This document shows, in pieces, positions 26,324 through 35,552 of a DNA stretch of 48,553 nt. The first letter of the stretch is position 1, and each line of letters begins with the position of its first letter. This stretch comes from CAZDET01 sp964504335 (lineage in GTDB: Bacteria; Bacteroidota; Bacteroidia; Chitinophagales; Saprospiraceae), in contig CAZDET010000037.1 in NCBI GenBank assembly GCA_964504335.1, positions 1 through 48,553 of the forward strand, given 5' to 3'. The position numbers were made by a program, and so were the translations under genes. The notes under the pieces were generated by a model, which worked only from the letters and a program-made list of their open reading frames with translations, was not told the origin of the DNA and did no database searches.

Positions 26324-27169
26324 ATGCGTTGGCGTGGACGTGAAGGAAGCTCAAACGTAGAAGATCGTCGGGGCCGATCGGGCCGCCGGGTGGCCGGGCG
26401 ATTCGGTATTGGTACTATCATTCTTGTGATCCTGGCCCTGTTGTTCGGTGCAGATCCAAGAGAGTTTCTTCAATTCAACGAGCAGCAGCCCAGTCAGACT
26501 ACCACCACTACCTCGGCGGCAGAAGACGAGATGGCCCAGTTTGTGTCGGTAGTACTAAAAGAAACTGAAGACGTCTGGAATCGGGTTTTTGAAGAGCAAC
26601 TCAACCAAAATTACCGCGCGCCGAAATTGGTGCTGTTTACAGATTCCGATCAGTCGGCGTGTGGGTTTGCCAGCGCAGCCACTGGGCCGTTTTACTGTCC
26701 GGCCGATCAGCGGATCTTCATCGATCTGAGCTTCTACAATCAACTACAAACCCGATTCCGGGCTCCTGGTGATTTTGCGATGGCTTACATCATTGCGCAT
26801 GAAGTCGGGCACCACGTCCAGAATTTACTGGGCATTACGGGGCAGGTTCAGTCCAGGCGAGGCCAGATCAGCCAGGAAGCCTACAACGAGTTATCCGTCA
26901 AGCTGGAGCTGCAAGCCGACTTCCTTGCAGGTGTTTGGGCGCATTATACACGAAACAAAAATTTGCTGGAAGAAGGAGACATTGAAGAAGCGCTCCGCGC
27001 CGCTGCCGCCGTCGGGGATGACCGCATTCAAATGGAAGCCAGGGGCTACGTCGTCCCGGAATCGTTCACACACGGTACCTCCGAGCAGCGGATGACCTGG
27101 TTCCGAAAAGGCTTAGAAACCGGCGATTTGAGCCAGGGTGATACCTTTAGACCGGGAGCGGTGGAGTAG
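26324..27169 (+). CDS. ypfJ: YpfJ-type neutral zinc metallopeptidase
   Basis: The 281-residue product belongs to the PF04228 putative zinc peptidase family. It starts with the family-typical basic cytoplasmic segment (MRWRGREGSSNVEDRRG). One transmembrane helix follows (about 28-43, GIGTIILVILALLFG), then an extracytoplasmic domain with HEVGHHVQNLLG at residues 159-170. His159, Glu160 and His163 form the zinc/catalytic site, and the downstream ELQADFLAG supplies a probable third ligand. Substrates are not established. The gene is followed at once by heptad hairpin 27175-27250 and faces the convergent aspartyl protease gene. Confidence 0.93.
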   Translation: MRWRGREGSSNVEDRRGRSGRRVAGRFGIGTIILVILALLFGADPREFLQFNEQQPSQTTTTTSAAEDEMAQFVSVVLKETEDVWNRVFEEQLNQNYRAPKLVLFTDSDQSACGFASAATGPFYCPADQRIFIDLSFYNQLQTRFRAPGDFAMAYIIAHEVGHHVQNLLGITGQVQSRRGQISQEAYNELSVKLELQADFLAGVWAHYTRNKNLLEEGDIEEALRAAAAVGDDRIQMEARGYVVPESFTHGTSEQRMTWFRKGLETGDLSQGDTFRPGAVE

Positions 27170-27173
27170 TTTG

Positions 27174-27252
27174 TTAGATGATAGATTTTAGATTTAATTC
27201 TTTGCAAGAGGAAGTATCTAAAACCTATCATCTAAGATCTATCATCTAAATC
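27174..27252. repeat. Heptad-periodic long hairpin between convergent genes
   Basis: The left arm has three exact 7-base units from 27175 (TAGATGA, TAGATTT, TAGATTT). The right arm has five from 27216 to 27250 (ATCTAAA, ACCTATC, ATCTAAG, ATCTATC, ATCTAAA). TTAGATGATAG plus TTTAGAT (27174-27193) pair with 27216-27235 in 18 of 20 positions. The repeat begins five bases after the YpfJ-like stop and its last unit contains the stop codon of the convergent protease gene. No GC-rich core or simple T-run is present. Confidence 0.85.
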
Positions 27253-28478
27253 AAGTCTCTCAGCCGAAACTTCACCTTCAGCACTTCCTCGCCGCGTTTA
27301 ATGCGGAGTTTTATTCGTTTGCCAACGCGTTTTCGTAAGCGGACATTCATGCCTGACAAGGTGAGTAATTTGGAGCTGATGCCGTTAATGGCCATAATAC
27401 GGTCACCCGGCTGGATGCCGGCTTCTTCGGCGGGGCTATCGGGTAGCACGCCAAGTACCTGGAACGTATTCATAGTAGAGCCACCTGCCGCGAGGGTAAG
27501 CCCGGAGCGGTCGTAACGAAATCTTCGCCGCCACCGTTTCACGGGCTTGATGTACAGTCTTCCCTTTACGTAATCGATAATGACGTCAAAGCGATCCAAA
27601 ATGAGATTGCCCAATATCCCGTTGCGACCATTGATCAGCAAAGTGTCGAAGTCGGGGTGCAGATCGTGGTAGTAAGTGATGACATCACTGAGCGGAAAGG
27701 CCCCCATGTGTACCTTTTCCATTCTGCCGACAAAGCCTTCAATGTAGCCCCCCAGCCCCATGCCGATGTTGGTAATAATAGTTTCATCCGGCAGGCGTAA
27801 GCTCGAGTCCGTATTCGTGTGCACCATCAAGGGTAGCCCCGCACCGGTATCGAGTAACAATTTCAGCTCGGTGGGTTTCCATCCCTGCTGCTCAATCGGG
27901 ACGTTTATATAGGGGCGAAAGCGGAAAAACTCTAAGTCGAAGGCCATGTAGCCCTTCGTGGGTGGTTCGAATACCGACGGATCGGTCAGGGTCAGGCGGT
28001 TCTTCCGAAAGTCGATATGCACGATGAAGCGCCTTAGAAAATCGGCGCCGAGGATTCCCTGTACGTCGATGCCCGCGTACTCTTCGAAGCGGAAGTAATC
28101 TTCTTCCAATACGAGTATGTTCCGATTCGTCGCCAACAAGTACTGGCCGAGCCGCAAAGAAATACCCGTTGCCAGATAGGCGTAGAGTTCCGTATTCAGA
28201 TCCGATCCGACCAGAGAAAACCGGCGGCGGTAATTGACCTGCATCAGGTCGGCAAAAGCGCGTTGGGTCAGCACGGTATTTTCAGCTCCGGTATCCAGAA
28301 TGAAGCGGAGCGGAATCATGTTGTTGAACAACACGCGGATGACGATGAAATTGTTTTCGTAGTCAAACGGAATGGTCACCTCCCGCTGGCCTTGGAGCAT
28401 TCGTAAATCCGACTGAAACTGAGCCGAGGCAAAAGTTCCGAAAACCGTGATAAACAGCGCTATAAGCAAGCCCTTCAT
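27246..28478 (-). CDS. Secreted retropepsin-like aspartyl protease with PDZ domain
   Basis: The 410-residue product has a signal peptide (MKGLLIALFITVFGTFASAQ). Two retropepsin-type halves follow, each with an active-site motif: FILDTGAENT (about residue 65) and LLLDTGAGLP (about residue 210). A C-terminal PDZ domain (GVLPDSPAEEAGIQPGDRIMAING) completes it. Having both DTG motifs in one chain suggests a self-contained pepsin-like pseudo-dimer, unlike single-motif retropepsins that dimerise. ATG 28478 was chosen because it starts the signal peptide; the frame extends 42 codons upstream. It is the last gene of the SusCD-associated locus, 67 nt after the second VCBS lipoprotein. Its stop codon lies in the heptad repeat. 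Confidence 0.9.
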   Translation of the reverse strand: MKGLLIALFITVFGTFASAQFQSDLRMLQGQREVTIPFDYENNFIVIRVLFNNMIPLRFILDTGAENTVLTQRAFADLMQVNYRRRFSLVGSDLNTELYAYLATGISLRLGQYLLATNRNILVLEEDYFRFEEYAGIDVQGILGADFLRRFIVHIDFRKNRLTLTDPSVFEPPTKGYMAFDLEFFRFRPYINVPIEQQGWKPTELKLLLDTGAGLPLMVHTNTDSSLRLPDETIITNIGMGLGGYIEGFVGRMEKVHMGAFPLSDVITYYHDLHPDFDTLLINGRNGILGNLILDRFDVIIDYVKGRLYIKPVKRWRRRFRYDRSGLTLAAGGSTMNTFQVLGVLPDSPAEEAGIQPGDRIMAINGISSKLLTLSGMNVRLRKRVGKRIKLRIKRGEEVLKVKFRLRDLI

Positions 28479-28545
28479 ATATACAATATAGCCTTTATTC
28501 GCCAGAATTTCCACAGATTCGGAAGGGATCGGACAAGGGGTTCCC

Positions 28546-31500
28546 TTACTGAATACTCGGTCGGGGAATAGAACCGATTTGTACGATCTGTAGCGCAGCT
28601 GCATTTTTGGCGATTAAGTAACAGGGGATTTCCCCGATTCGAATCGGCTGAATGGCCCGTACTTCACCGGATAGGACCACCTGACCTACCGGCGCCGTAT
28701 GAAGCAATCCGCCAGGGCCAATCTGTAGTAAATGTCCGTAGGAGGCATCGTAGCGCCCCATTTCGATATTGTTGGGGTAAAAATTTCCACCAACCAGCAG
28801 TTCCGTTTTAGAGGAGGTAACATTGGTTCGGCCAATTTCGGCGGCAGCTTTTAACGTCGAGAATTGGAGTTCGGGTGGTAGAACGTGTGCCCGAAACTGA
28901 CCGTTGCCCAGGTTTTCGTAATAGAAACTGCTAAGGGTATTGACCGTCAACCGGCTACTTTCCGCCAGTTTATCCTTCCCGAAAAGCTCCTCTATACTCG
29001 CCTCGGCGAAGTCACGGGCATAGAGGTAGCGCTTTTTGAGTTGCACCAACTGTTTGGTCAATTCGGCGTAGCTGGCAAAGGGCACCTCTCGCCCGTCGAG
29101 ATAGTAAGTTAGTATTTGCTCGATTTGTCCGTTTTCGTCAAAGTCATTGACGTACATACGGATCGGTTGTTCGGCTGTGGGTTGCAGTTTGTTGTTTTCT
29201 CCAATATTACCAGCCAGAATGTCGGTATCGCCATCGAGGTCGAAGTCGGCGGCATAGACCATTTTCCACCATCCCGACCGGTCGTCCAGTAATTGCCGCT
29301 GGAAGCGACCGGTTTCGTTGCGGTAAATCTGGAGCGGGCTCCATTCCGCAGCTAAAATCAGGTCGGGGTCGCCGTCTTGGTCGATATCCGTCCATTGCCC
29401 ATCGGTTACCAATCCTGCCTGGCGCAGTTCAGCCGACCATTCCTCTGTTATGTCTTTGAAGCGCCCCTGCCCCTGGTTTTGGAATAGAAAGGAGCGGGGA
29501 ACTTCTCCGTAATTCCAAGGCACTGCCCGGCCACCGAAAAAGACATCCGGAAGACCGTTGCCGTTCATATCCGCTACCAAAACGCAGGAAGCCGTCAGGT
29601 AGGCTCCGGCAAAGGCCGAAGTGTCGCGGGTAAGCTGGCCGGTACCATCGTTCAGGTAGAGGCGAGGCCGCATATAAGTATCCTGCCCCCGAAATTCGTT
29701 TCCGCCGGAAGCGACAATCAGATCGGCATCACCATCTTGGTCGACATCCGTCCAGGCAGCATCTACGTCTTCATACATACTATCTTGACTTAGAGCTGCT
29801 TGTGGGAGAGCAACAAAGCGCTCGTCTGGCGTTTGCAGGTACACCCGACCGGTTTGTCGTTTTGCACCACCGAGGAAGAAATCCTCCAGGCCGTCGCCGT
29901 TGGCGTCAGCTACTGCCAGGGCAGGCCCCTCGCGAGATACCATGTGGGGGATCAGCGGTTCGCGCAAGAATTCGATGAAACCTTCATTTTCTTCGTGTAC
30001 CACGTCCAACGGCAGAGCATCCGATAAATCGACAATCGGATAGGGCGGCTCCGGCCGTCGATGCAACCGCTCGTAGTCGAATGTTGGAAGCCCTTCCTGC
30101 CACCGGAGGAGGTGCCGCTCATCGTATGGCCGCTGGCCAAGGAGCTGGTAGGATTGGTCTGGCCAAATGATCAGAATGGAGTCGACGGATGCCGTATCTC
30201 CAATACCCACGTGCAGGCCTGGAGCCAAAGCCGATTGATACCCCCTGACGGGGAAGTGCTGGTAGAACAGGCGTTCCGTTCCTTTGTAGACCAACACGGA
30301 GGTTCCGATGCCGTTTCGGTTACCAGCCGGTCCTTCGAAGTCGAATTGCAGATAGTGCCGCTCCGAAGCAGCGGATAACTCGGCCAGGTTTTCGTAGATG
30401 AAAGGAGCCGCATACAGATTATTGGTAACGATGTCGAGGTCGCCGTCGTTATCGAGATCAGCGTAGACTGCACCATTGGAATAGGAAGGCTGTGCGTTGT
30501 CGATGCGGTTGGTCCAGTTGTCGAAGCGCAGGTCACCTCGGTTGCGGTAGAAAGTATTCGGCAGTTCGATTTGCGGCATCGTTTCTTCGATGGCGAGTTC
30601 TGGTTTGGAGCCTTCCCCCTTCCGCCCGGCGACCTCATCGGCCCGGAAGTTGATGTAATCGATATCATTCATCCGGCGGGGGATGCCGTTGCTGATGAAA
30701 AGGTCTTTGCGGCCGTCGTTTTCAAAATCGAACAGAAGAGCTGCCCACGACCAGTCGGTTGCGGCCACTCCGGCGTAGAGGCCAATTTCGCTGAAGGTGC
30801 CGTTCTGATTGTTGAGCTGCAGGTTGTTGCGTGCGAATTGGTCGTGGTAGCCGAATTTCAGTTTATAGGAATAGATATCATAAGGATCTTCTCCCAAAGA
30901 CGACTTGAGGATCACCGGATCGGCGGGCAGCATATCGAGCGAAATGACTTCGCTGTGGGCATCGTTGTTGAGATCGGCCATATCGACGCCCATAGAAAAA
31001 CGGCTGGTATGGCCCATGTGCTCACTGAGTGTTTCACGGAAGGTACCGTCTTGCTGGTTGATATAGAGGTAATCGTTTTCGTGAAAGTCGTTGCCAATGT
31101 AAATATCCGGCCAGCCGTCGAGGTTGATATCCCCGGTTGTTACACCCAAGCCGTAGCCGAGCACCGTGCTAATGATCCCGGCTGAGTCCGTCACGTCGGT
31201 GAATTGGCCGTTGCCGTCGTTGCGCAGCAGCCGGTCGCCGGCGGCGGTATCGCGGGTACCGACGAACTTGTCGCGGCGATCAAAGGTGCCGTTTTGGTGC
31301 AGCGAATGGTTGAGCTGAAAAACGTCGAGGTCGCCGTCCAGGTCGTAGTCGAAAAAGGAGGCTTGGGTTCCAAAGCCCCGAAAATCGAGCCCGTAGGCCG
31401 CAGCCTGTTCTTCGTAGCGCGGAATGCCGTCGACGATTTCCTGGCAAATAAAAAGCTGATTGGCTCCCTCAAAGGGTCCAAGGTTGCTCACCTGCGACAC

Positions 31501-31896
31501 GTAGATATCCAGCAACCCATCCTGGTTGATATCCACGACGGACACACCGCTCGACCAGGCCGATCCGCCTGCCACCCCTGCTTCCTGTGTGACTTCCTCG
31601 AATTGCAAATTGCCCCGATTCAGAAAAAGACCGTTTGGCCCCATGTTGGAGGTGAAGTAAAGATCGATGAGGCTATCCCGATTAAAGTCGCCGGCTGCCA
31701 CGCCGCCGCCGTTGTAGAAGTACATGTAATCGAAGACGTTGAAGCCTTCGGTGGCCTCCAGCCGGTTTTCGAAGGCCAGGCCGGTTTGCTCGCCGGTGAG
31801 CAGGCGGAAGGGAACTTCCCCTTGCTGTCTTTCACAGCTGCATAAAACAAGGCATAGACAGAATAAAAAGTAGAGGAAGGCTTGTTGCATTGTCAT
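28546..31896 (-). CDS. VCBS/FG-GAP and ASPIC-UnbV lipoprotein 2 (CRTAC1-like)
   Basis: The 1,116-residue product has a lipoprotein signal (lipobox LCSC, Cys21). A first set of at least seven Asp-rich calcium-binding VCBS repeats follows (for example DFNRDSLIDLYF, DYDLDGDLDVFQ, DINLDGWPDIYI, DLDNDGDLDIVT). A central ASPIC/UnbV domain (VDSILIIWPDQSYQLL) and a second set of repeats (DANGDGLEDFFL, DVDQDGDADLIV, DIDQDGDPDLIL, DFDLDGDTDILA) complete it. Repeats of this kind fold into beta-propellers. No catalytic motif is seen. It is paralogous to the gene upstream (31944-35309), 47 nt away, so they are cotranscribed. Starts at 31896 or 31890 are equally plausible. Confidence 0.92.
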   Translation of the reverse strand: MTMQQAFLYFLFCLCLVLCSCERQQGEVPFRLLTGEQTGLAFENRLEATEGFNVFDYMYFYNGGGVAAGDFNRDSLIDLYFTSNMGPNGLFLNRGNLQFEEVTQEAGVAGGSAWSSGVSVVDINQDGLLDIYVSQVSNLGPFEGANQLFICQEIVDGIPRYEEQAAAYGLDFRGFGTQASFFDYDLDGDLDVFQLNHSLHQNGTFDRRDKFVGTRDTAAGDRLLRNDGNGQFTDVTDSAGIISTVLGYGLGVTTGDINLDGWPDIYIGNDFHENDYLYINQQDGTFRETLSEHMGHTSRFSMGVDMADLNNDAHSEVISLDMLPADPVILKSSLGEDPYDIYSYKLKFGYHDQFARNNLQLNNQNGTFSEIGLYAGVAATDWSWAALLFDFENDGRKDLFISNGIPRRMNDIDYINFRADEVAGRKGEGSKPELAIEETMPQIELPNTFYRNRGDLRFDNWTNRIDNAQPSYSNGAVYADLDNDGDLDIVTNNLYAAPFIYENLAELSAASERHYLQFDFEGPAGNRNGIGTSVLVYKGTERLFYQHFPVRGYQSALAPGLHVGIGDTASVDSILIIWPDQSYQLLGQRPYDERHLLRWQEGLPTFDYERLHRRPEPPYPIVDLSDALPLDVVHEENEGFIEFLREPLIPHMVSREGPALAVADANGDGLEDFFLGGAKRQTGRVYLQTPDERFVALPQAALSQDSMYEDVDAAWTDVDQDGDADLIVASGGNEFRGQDTYMRPRLYLNDGTGQLTRDTSAFAGAYLTASCVLVADMNGNGLPDVFFGGRAVPWNYGEVPRSFLFQNQGQGRFKDITEEWSAELRQAGLVTDGQWTDIDQDGDPDLILAAEWSPLQIYRNETGRFQRQLLDDRSGWWKMVYAADFDLDGDTDILAGNIGENNKLQPTAEQPIRMYVNDFDENGQIEQILTYYLDGREVPFASYAELTKQLVQLKKRYLYARDFAEASIEELFGKDKLAESSRLTVNTLSSFYYENLGNGQFRAHVLPPELQFSTLKAAAEIGRTNVTSSKTELLVGGNFYPNNIEMGRYDASYGHLLQIGPGGLLHTAPVGQVVLSGEVRAIQPIRIGEIPCYLIAKNAAALQIVQIGSIPRPSIQ

Positions 31897-31943
31897 AATC
31901 ACTGTGGTATCGCCCTTTATGCCAGGGCCTTCCAATTCAAAAA

Positions 31944-34900
31944 TTAATTAGCTGCTCGCTCATTAGCAAAAACCTCGAACACTGCCGGCCGCCGCTGATT
32001 GCGCAACACCAGTAAATGGGGTGCCCCATCCAATCGAATAGGCGCTAGCTGCTTGACATCCCCGCGCACAAAGAAGCCAGAGGTGCGGCGGTCGATCCAT
32101 TCAAAATGGCCATCGCTTCGATTTATCAGTACATGGCCGAAAGAGGCATCCAGTTTCGAAAACTGGGGCATGAAGCCGCTGTCATTGCCCGCCATCACGA
32201 GATCGGGCCGGTCGTCGGCGTTCAGGTCCGTGCAGTAGATATCGCACACACAAGAGAATTGCACCTCCGGCGGGAGGGCTTGCAGCCGAAATTGGCCGTT
32301 GCCCTCGTTGAAGGCAACTACCGATTGGAAATTGATGGCTTCTAGTACCGTAGCCAGATCGAGCAATTCCGGGTCGAATAACTCCTGTATACTTCGTTTG
32401 GCGTAGTCCTCGTGCTTGAGGACTACTTTTTTCAGCTCGGGTAATTGGGTGGTCAGTTCTTCCTTCATCGGAATGGGCATATCCCGGCCGTTAATGCTGC
32501 GAGTCATTATTTTTTCGATACTGCCACTGCCGTCGAAATCGGCAACCCACAGCTTGGCCGGGGCCTCCGGACTTCCGCTGAAGTAAAAGTTCTCTCCCCG
32601 GTTGCCGAGGATGAAGTCGGTATCGCCGTCTCCATCCAAATCGGCGGCACTCGCAGCATACCACCAGCCGGGATGCCCCTGTAAGGTGGTTGGAATGGGC
32701 CCGATGGTGCCGTTTTGGATGCCGAATAGGGTAGGGGGCATCCATTCGCCCACCAAGAGGAGTTCCGGCGAATTATCGCCGATGACGTCTTCAAGCAGGG
32801 CTGCCGTAACCATACCGATCTTTTCCAGCGCTGGCGCTCGTTGCTGAATCACATTTTGAAACTGCCCCTGCCCATTGTTTTCCAATAGAAAATTCGGGGG
32901 GGTGAGGCCGTATACCCCGGGCGTAGAACGACTGCCGACGAAGAGATCCAAATCGCCATCGGCATCGAAGTCCCACGGTACTATTACGGATGTATTGTAA
33001 AACGTATTGGGTAAGGCGGCCGATTGCCGGTTAAAATTACCCTGTCCATCATTGAGGTAGAGCCGGTCGACCAGGTAGCGGGCATCGCGCTGGGGTAAAT
33101 TACCGCCCGAGCCGACGTACAGGTCAGGATCGCCGTCGCCGTCGGCGTCGAAAAAGGCCGCTGCCGTATCCTCGTGGTAGTTGTCGCGTTCGAAGGTGGT
33201 AATGTTGCTTGGTTCCAAGCGTCCGTCGGACTGTTGGATCATCAGTTGGGCGGGAAAGCCGGAAGCACCTCCGAGGAATACGTCATCCCGGCCGTCTCCG
33301 TTTACGTCTGCTACGGCGGCCTTTGGGCCTTCCCGGGAGAGGGTGCGCATAGTCAGGCCCTCCTGGAAAAAGTCGATGAAGCGATCCTCGCGATGTTCGG
33401 GAAGCTGTAGGGGGATCTCCCGAAAGGGGGCGGTTGGAATCGATGTGCTGGCGAGGGGCTGTTTGGCAGCCATTCCCGTTGCGTTAGCCTGCCGCACGAT
33501 CAGCAGGGTATCGACGGGTAGACTTTGCAAACTGGTGCGCCGCTGGTCGGGCCAGATGACGACCAGGGAGTCGATTTGCGTTTGTTCGCCGAGCCCAAAG
33601 TGCAAGCGATAATCGACCGACGACTGGAAGCCGCGGCTCGGAATCAACTCGGCGTAGTGGAGGATACTGTCCTGGTATAGGTAAGCCTTGGCACCGATGG
33701 CCTTAGTGTTATTTCCGCTGCCCCTCAGTTGTAATTGCAAATAGTGGTTGCCGTCCACATTGCTCCCGTCGTTGCGGAAGACCATCACGGGTTGGTTGAG
33801 GTTGTTGACGATCAGGTCGAGGTCGCCGTCGTTATCCAGGTCGCCGTAGGCCGCCCCATTGGAGAAGGAGGGCTGGCCCAGTCCCCAAGAGATAGCTACT
33901 TCCTCGAAGGTTAGGTCGCCCCGGTTGCGGAATAGCCGATTGGGTATTGGAGTAGAAGGCATCTCATCGATGATACGTTGGATTTCCTGCTTCTCTCCGG
34001 TAACGGCCATCTCCTGGATGACGTCATTAGCGAAGAAATTGATGAAGTCCTGGTTGGTCAGATCGTGGAGAATGCCGTTGCTCACGAAGATATCGCGGTG
34101 TCCGTCGTTGTCAGCGTCGAAGAGTAATGCGCCCCAACTCCAATCAGAGGCATCCACGCCGCTGTACTGGGCGATTTCGCTGAAGGTACCATCTTGATTG
34201 TTGTACTGCAGCGTATTGTGCATGTACTGATGGTAAAAGTCGCGCTGCTGCTTGAGCAGGTAGACGTTATAATTTTCGAATACGGTGGTAGTTTTCAAGC
34301 GGTAATCATCGTCGGGGAGCATATCGGTGGCAAAGACCTCGGGAAAACCGTCGTTGTTGATATCGGCAATGTCGGAGCCCATTGAAAAGAGGCCGATGTG
34401 CTCCATCCAATTGACGATATCCTCCTTAAACGTGCCGTCTTGCTGATTGATATAGAGGTAATCGCGTTCGAAGAAGTCATTGGAAATGTAGAGATCGGGC
34501 CAGTGGTCACCGTTAACATCTCCGACGGCCACGCCCAGCCCAAATCCGATGAGGCTGCTGTAGATGCCGGCGCTGTCGGTTACTTCAACGAATTGGCCTT
34601 CGTCGTTGCGCAGTAATTTATCGCCACCGCCCCGCAGGTAGGGCGCCACGGGCCATTCATCGGCGTCTAGTTCGCGCTTATTACTATAGTTTAGCGTATT
34701 GACGGGCAGGAAGCTGTTGTTCAGGATATAGGCGTCGAGATCGCCATCGCGGTCGTAGTCGAAGAAAGCGGTGTGCGTGGTGTAGCCATCTTCGTCGAGG
34801 CCATAATTGGCCGCTTGTTCTACGAATGTACCGTCGCCCTGATTGATAAAGAGTTCGTTTTCGGGAGAGTCGCCCTCCACGTAGCCAGCGTTGCAGACGT

Positions 34901-35309
34901 AGATATCGAGCAAGTCATCGTGGTTAATATCCACCATGACCACGCCGGTGCTCCAGGCGCGGGTGCCAGCTACGCCGGCTTGCTCGGTGATATCTTCAAA
35001 CTGGAAATTGCCAGTATTGCGGAAGAGTTTATTGGGGCCCTGATTGGCGGTAAGGTAGACGTCGGGAAGGCCATCGTTGTCGATGTCGCCGATGGCTACT
35101 CCGCCACCGTTGTAGAAATTGCGGTAGCGGAAGATGTTAAACTCCGGCTGGTTCTCGATTTGGTTGATGAAGTCGATGCCTGATTGAGCGGGCGATAATT
35201 GCTCGAAGTGGGCATCGGCAGTCGTCCGTTTGTCGGCAGGGCTGCATGCCGATTCAATTAGGGCCAAGCAAATAGTCAGGTATAAGAGATAGATAATCTT
35301 CAAGCGCAT
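31944..35309 (-). CDS. VCBS/FG-GAP and ASPIC-UnbV lipoprotein 1 (CRTAC1-like)
   Basis: The 1,121-residue product has the same layout as its downstream neighbour. A signal peptide ends at Cys22; the lipobox ESAC is weak because of Glu at -3. A first VCBS set follows (DIDNDGLPDVYL, DINHDDLLDIYV, DYDRDGDLDAYI, DVNGDHWPDLYI, DLDNDGDLDLIV), then a central ASPIC/UnbV segment (IDSLVVIWPDQRRTSL) and a second VCBS set (DVNGDGRDDVFL, DADGDGDPDLYV, DFDADGDLDLFV, DLDGDGDTDFIL). Such proteins often accompany SusC/SusD pairs in marine Bacteroidota, probably at the cell surface. Ligand and activity are unknown. A 243-bp gap with a terminator separates it from susD. Confidence 0.92.
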   Translation of the reverse strand: MRLKIIYLLYLTICLALIESACSPADKRTTADAHFEQLSPAQSGIDFINQIENQPEFNIFRYRNFYNGGGVAIGDIDNDGLPDVYLTANQGPNKLFRNTGNFQFEDITEQAGVAGTRAWSTGVVMVDINHDDLLDIYVCNAGYVEGDSPENELFINQGDGTFVEQAANYGLDEDGYTTHTAFFDYDRDGDLDAYILNNSFLPVNTLNYSNKRELDADEWPVAPYLRGGGDKLLRNDEGQFVEVTDSAGIYSSLIGFGLGVAVGDVNGDHWPDLYISNDFFERDYLYINQQDGTFKEDIVNWMEHIGLFSMGSDIADINNDGFPEVFATDMLPDDDYRLKTTTVFENYNVYLLKQQRDFYHQYMHNTLQYNNQDGTFSEIAQYSGVDASDWSWGALLFDADNDGHRDIFVSNGILHDLTNQDFINFFANDVIQEMAVTGEKQEIQRIIDEMPSTPIPNRLFRNRGDLTFEEVAISWGLGQPSFSNGAAYGDLDNDGDLDLIVNNLNQPVMVFRNDGSNVDGNHYLQLQLRGSGNNTKAIGAKAYLYQDSILHYAELIPSRGFQSSVDYRLHFGLGEQTQIDSLVVIWPDQRRTSLQSLPVDTLLIVRQANATGMAAKQPLASTSIPTAPFREIPLQLPEHREDRFIDFFQEGLTMRTLSREGPKAAVADVNGDGRDDVFLGGASGFPAQLMIQQSDGRLEPSNITTFERDNYHEDTAAAFFDADGDGDPDLYVGSGGNLPQRDARYLVDRLYLNDGQGNFNRQSAALPNTFYNTSVIVPWDFDADGDLDLFVGSRSTPGVYGLTPPNFLLENNGQGQFQNVIQQRAPALEKIGMVTAALLEDVIGDNSPELLLVGEWMPPTLFGIQNGTIGPIPTTLQGHPGWWYAASAADLDGDGDTDFILGNRGENFYFSGSPEAPAKLWVADFDGSGSIEKIMTRSINGRDMPIPMKEELTTQLPELKKVVLKHEDYAKRSIQELFDPELLDLATVLEAINFQSVVAFNEGNGQFRLQALPPEVQFSCVCDIYCTDLNADDRPDLVMAGNDSGFMPQFSKLDASFGHVLINRSDGHFEWIDRRTSGFFVRGDVKQLAPIRLDGAPHLLVLRNQRRPAVFEVFANERAAN

Positions 35310-35482
35310 CGAGGATTAATGGTCAGGCGAATAGACCAAATACAAGTAATCATCTAAAATACAAACTCTTGTGGAGGCAGGAGCGCGCTGCTCGTCATTT
35401 CGTCGCAAGGTTACCAATCAGGCTGCCTGAGCCTGGTTTAGAAGGTTTTCCTGCTTATCAAAATACTGCTTAGGAAATAGAA

Positions 35483-35513
35483 AAGGGCCGCCAATGTGGA
35501 AATCGACGGCCCT
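35483..35513 (-). terminator. Intrinsic terminator after susD
   Basis: On the minus strand AGGGCCG (35513-35507) pairs with CGGCCCT (35490-35484), followed by TTTTCTATTTCC. The loop of 16 nt contains a CCA/TGG mini-stem. It lies 40 nt after the susD stop and should reduce transcription into the VCBS lipoprotein genes. Confidence 0.75.
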
Positions 35514-35552
35514 ATACAAGTCATTTTTCGAATCTATTAGACAACCCGCGGA

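Noticed and set aside
31204..31845. Plus-strand frame of 213 codons inside the VCBS lipoprotein gene, with similar ones at 30571-31185 and 34773-35183
   Set aside because: Asp-rich repeats (GAT, GAC codons) read antisense as Ile/Val-rich frames, giving pseudo-coding stretches. The sense strand has clear domains.
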